Below, one piece after another: positions 42,680 through 50,890 of a stretch of DNA of 64,000 nucleotides. The position numbers and the translations under genes were made by a program. The first letter of the stretch is position 1, and each line of letters opens with the position of its first letter. The notes under the pieces were generated by a model that saw only the letters and a list, made by a program, of their open reading frames with translations, was not told where the DNA came from and ran no database searches. Source of the DNA: Rubrobacter aplysinae (GTDB lineage: Bacteria > Actinomycetota > Rubrobacteria > Rubrobacterales > Rubrobacteraceae); the NCBI RefSeq assembly GCF_001029505.1, contig NZ_LEKH01000001.1, positions 62,001 through 126,000 on the forward strand. The letters are read 5' to 3'.

Positions 42680-43882
42680 CTAGCGGAGCATGAAGGTGGC
42701 TTCGCCATCCCCGGTGGTGTACGACCAGTTGTCGAGGTGCCGGGCCGCCTCGTGCAGCTCCGGGTCCGAGAACTTGACCAGCAGATTATTCGAGCGGCCC
42801 TTGCGCTGGTAGAAACCCATACGCCGCAACGAGTCCGACCTCGGGGAGGTGGGGGAGTCTATAAAGCGGTAGCGGATGATGTTCACGCCTTCGCGGCGGA
42901 AGTAGTGGACGGTCTCCCGCAGGAGCGCCCGGGCGGCGTCCCGGTAGCCGGGCAGCACCGTGAGATCCAGTATGTACGCGTCCTCGCGGGAGCTGGGAGC
43001 GACCTTGAGCACGGCGTAGCCCTGGAGCCCCTGGTGTCCCCGGACGCCGAGCACTTTTACCGGATCCTGTAGCGAGCCCGGACCATAGCGCCAGCGCAGG
43101 AAGGCGGCGTCCTTCTCCGGCACGCAGGGTATGACGGCGGCGACCTTCTCGAAGAACTCGTCGAAGGGCTCGTCGAAATGTTCTATCTCCTCCACCTCGA
43201 CCCCCGGGGCGTAGTTCCGGGCCAGGGCCCCGTCCACGGCGGCGAGGCCCGCGTTGAGCGCGGCCTTCACCGGGGCGGGTATCGGCGCGCGCGGACGCTT
43301 CGGCGGCTCCGGCGCGTCCCCGGTGTCCAGGTCAGGCTCCTGGGATTCGGATTCTTCTGGCTCCTGGCTACGTTTGAGGAGCCGTCTCAGGCGGGCCGGG
43401 ACGGAGGGCATTGGCAGCCGGGAGACGTCGAGGAGCTTGGCCGCATACTGCATCTCGCCGGCCACCTCCGCTCCCATGCGGGTCTCGATGGAGATCACGG
43501 CCGGGGCCATGTCGCAGGCGACGCAGTTCTCCGTGGCGCGGAAAAAGTTCCGCATGAGGGAGAGGGCCTGGAAGCCATATCCGGGGAGCACCATGTAGTC
43601 GCCGGGGGTGTGGGCGATCACGCGCCGGCCGTTTATGCGGTACGCCTGGGGCATGGCGGCCAGGTGCCCGACCGGCTCGCCTTCGGGGGTGAACGCCGCC
43701 CACCGGTACATCTGGTCCGCCAGCGGATGCTCCCGGTACCAGCGATAAAAGGCGTCGAAGAAGCCCGTGTCGTAGATCTCGGGATACCAGCTGTGTACCG
43801 GTATGCGGACCTCGGGGAAGCTCCTCAGAGACTCTTCCGCCTCCAGCGGACGTACCGTAGCCTTCTTGTTCTGGATGGTGAT
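42680..43882 (-). CDS. Long GNAT-fold acyltransferase of the envelope island (copy 2), probable ATC start
   Basis: Homologue of the GNAT-fold gene at 38857. The first standard start codon in frame is ATG 43711, but reading upstream from there gives TVRPLEAEESLRSFPEVRIP and SWYPEIYDTGFFDAFYRWYREHP, which align with residues 4-50 of copy 1. The frame is open back to a TAG at about 43903 and contains no ATG, GTG or TTG before 43711. GGAGG lies just upstream of ATC codons at 43882 and 43876. Either the gene starts at a rare ATC, or the start codon has been lost by mutation or sequencing error. With the ATC 43882 start the protein has 400 residues. An acidic linker near the middle (EPEESESQEPDLD) is absent in copy 1. 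Confidence 0.75.
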   Translation of the reverse strand: MTIQNKKATVRPLEAEESLRSFPEVRIPVHSWYPEIYDTGFFDAFYRWYREHPLADQMYRWAAFTPEGEPVGHLAAMPQAYRINGRRVIAHTPGDYMVLPGYGFQALSLMRNFFRATENCVACDMAPAVISIETRMGAEVAGEMQYAAKLLDVSRLPMPSVPARLRRLLKRSQEPEESESQEPDLDTGDAPEPPKRPRAPIPAPVKAALNAGLAAVDGALARNYAPGVEVEEIEHFDEPFDEFFEKVAAVIPCVPEKDAAFLRWRYGPGSLQDPVKVLGVRGHQGLQGYAVLKVAPSSREDAYILDLTVLPGYRDAARALLRETVHYFRREGVNIIRYRFIDSPTSPRSDSLRRMGFYQRKGRSNNLLVKFSDPELHEAARHLDNWSYTTGDGEATFMLR

Positions 43883-44088
43883 CCTACCTCCGACTCTCGT
43901 CTAGCCTCGTTTAAACTATTCTTCCCTACTCTTCCCTACTCATCCGCCCTCGTGGGGTCTCTTACGGTGTTCCGTAACTCTGCTCCGGGACCGCTCCGTC
44001 CCGGTCCGACCGGCGGAATTTAAAGGAGCGCGGAAGTCTGTGCAAGCGCGGAGGTCCGCGGAGGCTGATGCGGCCGTCCGGCTCCAGA

Positions 44089-45738
44089 CTATACCGGCTC
44101 GTTCTCCTCCTCGCTTCCGTTCTTGCTTTCGTCCTTACTTTCTTCCTCGTTTCCCGCTTTGCCGGATACCCGGCGGCGTATCAGGGACACCACGTACTCC
44201 AGCTCCTCGGCCCTGAGGAACAGGGCGACGCCGAGGTACACGGCAACCGAGACGCCGCCGACCAGGACGAGGACGCCGGCACGCTCCACGAAATCCGAGC
44301 CGGTTCCGAGGAGCGACGTCCCGAGCAGGATCGCGGCGTACATCGCGGCCCCGGCGGCCAGGAACTTGGCGAGAGAGGTCAAGAGCCGCCTGCCGTCCAC
44401 GGAGCCGATCTCCCGCCGCGTCGCCCACAGGCTCGCCAGCGCCAGCGCCGCGTAGGCCGCCGAGAGCGCCAGGGCTATACCCTGGGCGTAGAGCACCCGC
44501 GACAGCGCGTAGGAGAAGCCTACGAAGACGAAGAATATGGCGACGTTCAGGACGGCCGGGGTCTTGGTGTTCTGTCGGGAGTAGAAGGAGCGCACCAGAA
44601 AGAAGTACGCCGAGTAGCCGAGGAGCCCTACGGCGTAGGCTGCGAGCAGCGTGGATACTATCCGGGTCTGTTCCGGGCCGAACGCGCCGTACTGGTACAG
44701 GATGCCGACTATCGGTCCGGCGAGGGCGACGGTGCCGACGGTCGCCGGGACCATGACGAAGGCTATGGATCTCAGGCCGAGCGAGAAGTTTTCGAGGTAA
44801 CCCTCCGAGTCGCCGAGAGAGTACCTTTCCGATAGCTCCGGCAGTAGAGCCGTGGCTATGGCGACGGCGAAGATCCCGTAGGGCAGGGAGAAGATGGTGA
44901 AGGCGTAGTTTAGCTCGGCGACCCGGTCGAACTCGCTGGCGAGGAAGGTGGCGAAGAACTGGAACCCGACCGAGGCGGCGACCAGGATCACCATCGGCCC
45001 GGCGAGCCTCATCGTCGGGCCGAGCGCGGGATGCCCGAACTGCGGCCGGGGGACGTAGCCGAGGGCTATCATCGTGGGCACCAGCGCGAGCGCCATCACC
45101 GCGACGCCGACGGTGGTGCCGCCCGCGAGCAGGTACAGCGCCAGGGTCTGGTTTTGATCCGCCACCAGCGCGTAGGCGACGAAAGAGCAGATCACGAACA
45201 GATTGTTGAGCGCCGGGGCGAAGGTCGGCAGAAAGAAGCGCCGGTGGGCCTGTAGGACGCCGGTGCCCAGGGTGTTTATCCCGTAGAAGAGCATCTGAAT
45301 GGCGAATATCCTGAAGAATAGCACCGCGATATCCTTTACCCGCTCGGCCTCCGCGGAGGAAAGCTGCTGGCTATCTTCCCACCGGGTCGCGAGCTCGACG
45401 AAGGGCTCGGCGAACAGGATGCCGACGAGGGTGACGACCGCCATCAGTGGGAGTATTACTGTGAACAGGGCGTTGGTGAGGCGGCGGGCGTCGTCCTCGC
45501 CGTGGTTGGTCATCCGCTCTATGAGCACCGGGATGAAGATCGAGTACATGATCCCGCCGAGGAGTAGCTCGTAGATCAGGCTCGGCAACAGCCCCGCCGC
45601 CCCGTAAGCCTGGGCCACCAGACCCGTGCTCAATACGACCGCCATGGTCACTATCCGCCCGTAGCCCGTGACCCGCGAGAGGACGGTGGCCGCGGAGATG
45701 GAGAGCGTTGCTCTCAGGAGGCTGGACATGGCGGGCAT
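44089..45738 (-). CDS. murJ: MurJ-type lipid II flippase / MviN family
   Basis: MOP-superfamily membrane protein of 549 residues with about 14 helices. ATVLSRVTGYGRIVTMAVVLS at the N-terminus, GGIMYSIFIPVLIERM, and NTLGTGVLQAHRRFFLPTFAPALNNL are characteristic. MurJ moves lipid-linked peptidoglycan precursors outward. The C-terminal 25 residues are strongly acidic. No Shine-Dalgarno match is evident before ATG 45738; ATG 45729 is an alternative. It is upstream of and in the same direction as the GNAT/FemX genes, linking them to lipid II or a similar lipid-linked precursor. Confidence 0.88.
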   Translation of the reverse strand: MPAMSSLLRATLSISAATVLSRVTGYGRIVTMAVVLSTGLVAQAYGAAGLLPSLIYELLLGGIMYSIFIPVLIERMTNHGEDDARRLTNALFTVILPLMAVVTLVGILFAEPFVELATRWEDSQQLSSAEAERVKDIAVLFFRIFAIQMLFYGINTLGTGVLQAHRRFFLPTFAPALNNLFVICSFVAYALVADQNQTLALYLLAGGTTVGVAVMALALVPTMIALGYVPRPQFGHPALGPTMRLAGPMVILVAASVGFQFFATFLASEFDRVAELNYAFTIFSLPYGIFAVAIATALLPELSERYSLGDSEGYLENFSLGLRSIAFVMVPATVGTVALAGPIVGILYQYGAFGPEQTRIVSTLLAAYAVGLLGYSAYFFLVRSFYSRQNTKTPAVLNVAIFFVFVGFSYALSRVLYAQGIALALSAAYAALALASLWATRREIGSVDGRRLLTSLAKFLAAGAAMYAAILLGTSLLGTGSDFVERAGVLVLVGGVSVAVYLGVALFLRAEELEYVVSLIRRRVSGKAGNEEESKDESKNGSEEENEPV

Positions 45739-45798
45739 GGTACTACAGGTACTACAGTGGATTATGGGACCATACCCGGCGCGGGCGGACTCTTCTAA

Positions 45799-46311
45799 CT
45801 ACCGTCCTCGCCGCCGGAGGGCGGCGTAGCCGAGGGCCAGGAGAACCGCGTGCTCGGCCGCGGTGAACGGGACGCCGTGCCGGTTGCGCTCCCGGTAGGA
45901 GACGGGGCTCTCGAAGCGCCACCGGGACAGGGGCCACAGCGGCGGGCGGGCGTCCGAGCCGTGGGTCAACACGTCCGAGGCCACGTGCCCGGCCCAGCCG
46001 AGCAGGAACCACGTGCCACGGGGTGAGGGGCGTCCTCTCAGGCCGTACGCCGCCAGCGCGAGCGCCGGGACGGCGAGCGCCGGCGCCGAGTGCAGTGCGG
46101 CATCCGGGAGGGCGAAGCGGCGGCTGCCGCAGACCTCGCCGTAGAAGGACCGCCGGGAGAAACGGCGCCCGCGCAAGGCCAGCCACGCCGAGCCCGCGAG
46201 CGCCGGGAGGTCCGGGAGCGCCGCCCCGGCCGAGGCCCACGCCGCGTAGCGGCCGTCCGAGAAGCGGCCTGCGACCACGTGGGAGAGGATGGCGTGGGTG
46301 TAGGTGCGCAT
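45799..46311 (-). CDS. Membrane-bound metal-dependent hydrolase-like protein (YdjM-type)
   Basis: Protein of 170 residues. The N-terminal MRTYTHAILSHVVAG and LPDLPAL, and the later GWAGHVASDVLTHGSDARPPLWPLS, form the His/Asp set of the DUF457/YdjM membrane hydrolase family. Following RFESPVSYRERNRHG is typical of the zinc-dependent phospholipase-C-like subgroup. Several hydrophobic segments are present. The enzymatic activity of the family has not been firmly shown. It starts 176 bp from the divergent epimerase gene. Confidence 0.75.
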   Translation of the reverse strand: MRTYTHAILSHVVAGRFSDGRYAAWASAGAALPDLPALAGSAWLALRGRRFSRRSFYGEVCGSRRFALPDAALHSAPALAVPALALAAYGLRGRPSPRGTWFLLGWAGHVASDVLTHGSDARPPLWPLSRWRFESPVSYRERNRHGVPFTAAEHAVLLALGYAALRRRGR

Positions 46312-46487
46312 GAGGCGTATTGTACGGTCCGGCTTGTATGTCCGGTGCGGGACTGTGGAGCGGATTCGACGCCGCTGTGGCTCCTATCCCGGAAGAGCGG
46401 TATATCATGGCGGAAAGTATGGCCGCCTCCGAGGAGACCTCTGCGTGTTTCCGGGGGCGGCGGACCCGTCGCGGGAGGAGGCGTGAG

Positions 46488-47390
46488 GTGAACATTCTTA
46501 TTAGCGGTTCGAACGGTCTCGTGGGGTCGGCCCTGATCCCGGAGCTCGAGGCCAGGGGACACCGGGTCATACGGCTCGTACGCGGCGAGGGATACTCCGG
46601 CGACGCGGTAAGCTGGGACCCTTCGGCCGGCACCATAGACTCCGAGGCGCTAGCCGCGTCCCGGCCCGACGGCGTCGTCCACATCGCCGGAGAGAGCATC
46701 GCCTCCGGACGCTGGACCGAGCGCAAGAAGCAGGCCATCCTGCAGAGCCGCAGGGAAGGGACCAGGCTTCTCGCCAAGGCCCTGGCCGCCCTGCCGGAGC
46801 CGCCTCAGGTGATGGTCTCCGCCTCCGCCTCCGGGTTCTACGGCAGCCGGGGCGACGAGATACTAACGGAGAATAGCGACCCCGGGGATACGTTCCTGGC
46901 CGAGGTGTGCCGGGAGTGGGAGACCGCCGCCCAGCCGGCTCGCGACGCCGGCATCCGGGTGGTGCATCCCCGGCTGGGCATCGTGCTCTCGGCCGAAGGC
47001 GGGGCGCTGGCGACGACGCTCCCGATCTTCAAGCTCGGGGGCGGCGGCAAGATCGGGGACGGCAGCCAATTCTGGCCCTGGGTCGCGCTGGACGACGTGG
47101 TGGGCGCCATCGTCCACGCTCTCGAAGACGACACCATGCGGGGGCCGGCGAACGTCTGTTCCCCGAACCCCCACCGCAACTCCGAGTACACCAGGATTCT
47201 CGGCCGGGTGCTCGGGCGTCCGACCGTGGTCCCGCTGCCCGCGCGGGCCGCCCGGATCGCGCTGGGCGAGATGGCCGACGAGCTTTTGCTGGTGAGCGCC
47301 CGCATGAAGCCGACGCACCTGCAGAACAAGGGCTACGAATTCCGCCACCCGCAGCTCGAAGGCGCGCTGAAACACCTACTGGGGAGGTAA
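46488..47390 (+). CDS. TIGR01777-type NAD-dependent epimerase/SDR protein
   Basis: Extended-SDR protein of 300 residues. The N-terminal ILISGSNGLVGSALIPEL is the dinucleotide motif, AGESIASGRWTERKKQAILQSR and SASASGFYGSRGDE are hallmarks of the TIGR01777 (YfcH, SulA-like) group, and the C-terminus contains the DUF1731 region (LGEMADELLLVSARMKPTHL). GTG 46488 has GGGAGGAGGCGTGAG just before it; an upstream extension to 46320 is unlikely. Function is unknown in the family. The nucleoside deaminase gene starts three bases after its stop. Confidence 0.87.
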   Translation: MNILISGSNGLVGSALIPELEARGHRVIRLVRGEGYSGDAVSWDPSAGTIDSEALAASRPDGVVHIAGESIASGRWTERKKQAILQSRREGTRLLAKALAALPEPPQVMVSASASGFYGSRGDEILTENSDPGDTFLAEVCREWETAAQPARDAGIRVVHPRLGIVLSAEGGALATTLPIFKLGGGGKIGDGSQFWPWVALDDVVGAIVHALEDDTMRGPANVCSPNPHRNSEYTRILGRVLGRPTVVPLPARAARIALGEMADELLLVSARMKPTHLQNKGYEFRHPQLEGALKHLLGR

Positions 47391-47393
47391 CGT

Positions 47394-47846
47394 ATGGATC
47401 ACGAAAAGCACATGAACCGGGCCATCGAGCTCGCCCGGCGCAACCCCGACGCGCCTTTCGGGTGCGTCATCGCGGACGTCGCCGGAGAGGTCGTCGCCGA
47501 AGGGGTAAACGACGCGGATCGGAGCCCCATCCTGCACGGGGAGACGGCGGCCATAATCCAGCTCTTCGACCGGGACCCGGGTGCGGACCCCTCGAACCTC
47601 ACGCTGTACACGACCGCCGAGCCCTGCCCGATGTGCTCCGGCGCCATGCTGTGGTCCGGCATCCCGCGCCTCTACTACGGGACGTCCGTAGTCACCCTGA
47701 AAGGTCTCGGCCTCGACCACATAGACCTCGCCTGTGAAGAGGTCTCCCACCGGTGCTCGTTCGCCAGCTTCGAGGCGGAAGGCGGCCTGCTAGAGCGAGA
47801 GTGCGACGCCCTATTCGAGGAGCTGGCCCAGAGACCGGGTGTGTGA
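47394..47846 (+). CDS. Nucleoside/guanine deaminase-like protein (CDA fold)
   Basis: Zinc-dependent deaminase of 150 residues. The motifs HGETAA (His and catalytic Glu) and PCPMC (two zinc Cys) are intact. Length and motifs fit guanine or tRNA adenosine deaminase-like enzymes; the C-terminal part with CSFASFEAEGGLLE is more like small guanine/cytosine deaminases than TadA. The ATG follows GGGGAGGTAACGT. Co-transcription with the epimerase is likely, though a functional link is not obvious. Confidence 0.85.
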   Translation: MDHEKHMNRAIELARRNPDAPFGCVIADVAGEVVAEGVNDADRSPILHGETAAIIQLFDRDPGADPSNLTLYTTAEPCPMCSGAMLWSGIPRLYYGTSVVTLKGLGLDHIDLACEEVSHRCSFASFEAEGGLLERECDALFEELAQRPGV

Positions 47847-47983
47847 TCCCGGCTCCGCACCACGTCCGGTTCACGCTTCCAGTACCAGTCTACGGACGCT
47901 TCAAGGCCCGCGACCCGTCCGGAGGCCGCTTCTAGCCTCCACAGCTCTATCCCTGCCGCAGAGTCTGGTATAAGGGCGGGTCG

Positions 47984-48003
47984 AAAACCCGGGCGTCTCC
48001 GGG
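47984..48003 (-). terminator. Intrinsic terminator-like hairpin after the hemolysin III gene
   Basis: Read on the minus strand, CCCGG (48003-47999) pairs with CCGGG (47992-47988) around a six-base loop and is followed by TTTT (47987-47984). It begins 27 bp after the stop of the hemolysin III gene and lies in the convergent gap with the deaminase gene. The stem is short but GC-only, and the position is right for a terminator. Confidence 0.5.
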
Positions 48004-48029
48004 GGTCGCAGCGGGATTGGGCCGCGCTC

Positions 48030-48710
48030 CTAGCCCAGCGGCGCGACGTAGCGGGCCAGGGCCCAGAAGTGGCAGGCGCTGCCCGCGATCACGAAGAGGT
48101 GCCACAGCCCGTGGTGGCCGAAACTGCCGGGCAGGAGGTCGGGGCGTTTGGTCGCGTAGATGACAGCCCCGGCGCTGTACACGAGACCTCCGGCGGCGAG
48201 CCACACCAGGGCTCCGACCGGGAGTGCCTCGAGGAGCTTCGGCAACGCCGCCACCGAGAGCCAGCCGAGCCCGAGGTAGAGCGCGACCGTGGGCCAGGAC
48301 CGGGAGCCGATCCGGCGCAGCTTCATCAGCACGCCGCAGATTGCCAGGGTCCACACGGTACCGAGAAGTCCCCAGCGCCACGGACCGCTCAACGCGAGCA
48401 GGCACACCGGCGTGTAGGTACCCGCTATGAGTACGAAGATCATGGCGTGGTCCAGCTTGCGCAGCCGGGCCGTCGCCCTCTCGGAGACCGGCAGCAGGTG
48501 GTACAGCGCGCTGGCCGCGTACAGCCCCACCAGACTCGCCCCGTAGACGCCGAAGGCCACGCCCCGCTCCGCACTGCCGGCCATCACCGCGGCCGCCAGC
48601 AGCGCGACCAGCCCCACCGCCGCGAGCACCCCTCCCACGAGGTGGGAAAGCCCGCTAAAAGGCTCCCTAAACTCCCTGAAGCCCCGCAGCCGGAACCTGG
48701 ACGGTCTCAT
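48030..48710 (-). CDS. Hemolysin III / TrhA (PAQR-like) membrane protein
   Basis: Seven-helix membrane protein of 226 residues. SGLSHLVGGVLAAVGL, SALYHLLPVS, LDHAMIFVLIAGTYTPVCLL, and HHGLWHLFVIAGSACHFWA contain the conserved Ser/His/Asp/His metal-site residues of the hemolysin III/PAQR family. The physiological role, possibly in membrane lipid homeostasis, is unsettled; actual haemolytic activity should not be assumed. A fatty acid desaturase gene is immediately upstream (27 bp) on the same strand, supporting a membrane-fluidity context. Confidence 0.9.
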   Translation of the reverse strand: MRPSRFRLRGFREFREPFSGLSHLVGGVLAAVGLVALLAAAVMAGSAERGVAFGVYGASLVGLYAASALYHLLPVSERATARLRKLDHAMIFVLIAGTYTPVCLLALSGPWRWGLLGTVWTLAICGVLMKLRRIGSRSWPTVALYLGLGWLSVAALPKLLEALPVGALVWLAAGGLVYSAGAVIYATKRPDLLPGSFGHHGLWHLFVIAGSACHFWALARYVAPLG

Positions 48711-48737
48711 GGCTCTCCGGTATCCATGGTTAGTCTC

Positions 48738-49787
48738 CTACGCTATCTTGCCTTTCTTATCCTCTCGGCGCAAAGGCTCGCCCACCTCGTGCAGGTGCTC
48801 CAGGATCTCGCGGTAGGATCGCAGGACGCTGGTCTCGTGGTACGCGATCCCGCGCGAGTGGCAGAAGGCCTGCACGAGCGGCTTTAGCCGCTTGAGGTTG
48901 TTGCGGGGCAGACTCGGGAAGAGGTGGTGCTCTATCTGATAGTTGAGGCCGCCGTACATAAAGTCCGTGACGAGATTTTGGCGCACGTTGCGGCTGGTCA
49001 GGACCTGCCGGCTCAGAAAGTCGAGCTCGCTGCCCTCGTTCAGGGTCGGCATCGCCTTGTGGTTCGGGGCGAAGATCGAGACCATGTACATGCCGAACAG
49101 CCCCCGGTGCACGACCACGAACAGCGCCGCCTGCAGTGGCGGCAGCAAGATAAACAACAGCCCGAAGTACAGCACGAAGTGCGCGACCATCAGCAGCGCC
49201 TCCGAGAGCGTACTCTTGGCCCGCTTGCCCAGCAGGAACTGAATGCTGCTGCGGCTCATGCTCAGGGACTGCAGCAGAGAGAGCGGGAAGATCATGGCCG
49301 CCTGATACTTCACCACGAACCGCGCAATCCCCTGCTTATCCAGTGCCTGCTCCTCCTCGAAGGCGAGCAGCGGGATGTCCACGTCGGGGTCCTGGTCCAT
49401 GTGGTTCGGGTTTGCGTGGTGGTCGTTGTGCTTGTCTATCCACCACTGCTGGCTTATGCCGAGCAAGAGGTTGCCGAGCACGAGGGTCACCAGCCGGTTC
49501 TTCCAGGCCCTCTTGAACGAGAACTGCCGGTGGCCCCAGTCGTGGGCGACGAGGCTGATCTGGACGAACACGAACGCCAGGTACGCCGCGTCCAGTAGTA
49601 GCAACGGGAGGCTATCCAGCACGAATATCAGGACGACGCCCACGGCCAGCATGGCGAGCGTGAGGACCATCTTCGCCGCATAGTACGCGGGCTGACGCTC
49701 CAGAAGCCCCTCCTGCTTGACGATCTTCTTCAACTCGGCGTACTTGTTGGCCTCTGCAACACGCCCCGGAGAAGGGGAGCCGTTCAT
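48738..49787 (-). CDS. Membrane fatty acid desaturase
   Basis: Di-iron desaturase of 349 residues. Three His boxes are present: HDWGH (near residue 82), HNDHHANPN (near 119), and QIEHHLFP (near 285). Four or more helices surround them. The QIEHH box is of the front-end/DesA3-type rather than cyanobacterial type; which double bond is introduced is unknown. ATG 49787 follows GGAGCGGAT; a GTG at 49817 is less likely. The long upstream gap leaves room for temperature or stress control. Confidence 0.88.
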   Translation of the reverse strand: MNGSPSPGRVAEANKYAELKKIVKQEGLLERQPAYYAAKMVLTLAMLAVGVVLIFVLDSLPLLLLDAAYLAFVFVQISLVAHDWGHRQFSFKRAWKNRLVTLVLGNLLLGISQQWWIDKHNDHHANPNHMDQDPDVDIPLLAFEEEQALDKQGIARFVVKYQAAMIFPLSLLQSLSMSRSSIQFLLGKRAKSTLSEALLMVAHFVLYFGLLFILLPPLQAALFVVVHRGLFGMYMVSIFAPNHKAMPTLNEGSELDFLSRQVLTSRNVRQNLVTDFMYGGLNYQIEHHLFPSLPRNNLKRLKPLVQAFCHSRGIAYHETSVLRSYREILEHLHEVGEPLRREDKKGKIA

Positions 49788-50492
49788 ATCCGCTCCAGCG
49801 GTGCGCCCGCCGGACACCCCGTCCGACGCTCGTGTATTGTGGTCGATGTCCTGGTCCTTTCAGGTTCGGCACGAATCCTCGCGGACGCGGGCACCTTGTG
49901 TATTTTGACTCCGAAGGCCCTCCTCCGGGATCTTGCGAGTCTTGCGAGTGTCACGGGTACGACAGGCGGCGCAGTTCCAGAGTAATATCCGGACGCCTTT
50001 CTCTTCCCCCTCGATACCCTCCAGCTACTCCGGCTCTTTACGGCCCCGGCCTCATACTCCGAACTTGGATTCCGAACTCGGGTTCCGGGGCTCCAAAGAC
50101 CCGCCGGACATTACCATAGTCCGTGAGAGGTCCCCGCTCAAAGGTCCGGCACCGGATAACGGGCAAAATGGTGCAAACTGTGTAGCGGGGCGGCGTACCC
50201 GGGCACACGAGCCGTAACGGGTACACCTTTGTAGCCATTCTTACCTGCTGTTTTGCTCTGAGGCCCCCGGACCCGTATTTCCGGCCCTGCAGGGTGTATG
50301 ATGATTTCAAGAAGCACCGTTTCTCTTGGTCTACCCTCCACGCGCCGGGTCCCGGTGGTCTACGTGGGGTTCTTCCAAACGGATTCTGCCCGGAGCCGTC
50401 ACGTAGAGCTACGCAAGACCCGGCAAGGCGCAGCAAGATCCAGCAGAAGCAGATAGAGCCACGTAAACCACGCAGAGGAGTGCTAGAAGGCG
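49788..50492. other. 705-bp non-coding region between desaturase and receiver-like gene
   Basis: No frame here has both a ribosome site and protein-like composition. Notable features are a perfect tandem repeat of the 9-mer cttgcgagt at 49932-49940 and 49941-49949, upstream of the desaturase start, and TATGAT at 50298-50303 upstream of the 118-residue gene. I see no tRNA-like cloverleaf or clear riboswitch core. Likely contains divergent promoters for both flanking genes. Confidence 0.5.
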
Positions 50493-50849
50493 ATGATTCG
50501 CGTACTGATCTCCCTGGCTCCGCGCTCTTACCGGGAGTCGCTGGCGATAGCCTTGCAGCGGAGCCGTCCCGGGTCGGAGGTCAGGATCTCCTCGCCCGAC
50601 CTCCTGGAATCGGAGGCCCAGTCTTTCGAGCCCCACATGGTCGTCTGCAACGACGAGAGCTACCCGAGGCTGGCCGGTATCGTGTACTCCAGGGTCGAGA
50701 TACTCTTCGTGGACGACCTGCACGCGAACATCTATGTGGATGGCGAGCAGGAGAGAGTCCGGGACGTCAGCGTCCAGGATCTTCTGCAGGTCCTGGACCG
50801 GACCCGAGAGCTCACCTATGGTAGAGAGCCCGAGCTACCGGGGGGCTAG
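50493..50849 (+). CDS. Degenerate response-regulator receiver-like protein
   Basis: Protein of 118 residues resembling a CheY receiver fold: IRVLISLAPRSYRESLAIALQ is like strand 1/helix 1 and PHMVVCNDES like the phosphoacceptor loop, placing Asp54 where phosphorylation would occur. The acidic pair that binds Mg2+ at the end of strand 1 is missing (SLAPR instead of DD). No output domain is attached. The ATG has AGAAGG before it. It sits 41 bp from the convergent LuxR-type regulator, which is itself atypical. Probable pseudo-receiver or adaptor; family assignment is tentative. Confidence 0.6.
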   Translation: MIRVLISLAPRSYRESLAIALQRSRPGSEVRISSPDLLESEAQSFEPHMVVCNDESYPRLAGIVYSRVEILFVDDLHANIYVDGEQERVRDVSVQDLLQVLDRTRELTYGREPELPGG

Positions 50850-50890
50850 CCTTACGCCTCTTACCCTATTCCCGGTATGTCCTGGTCTGT

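Noticed and set aside
45752-46777. Long minus-strand frame covering the YdjM-type gene and the start of the epimerase
   Set aside because: The 45799-46311 frame on the same strand has real family motifs; this alternative phase is Pro/Arg-rich and overlaps the divergent epimerase gene.
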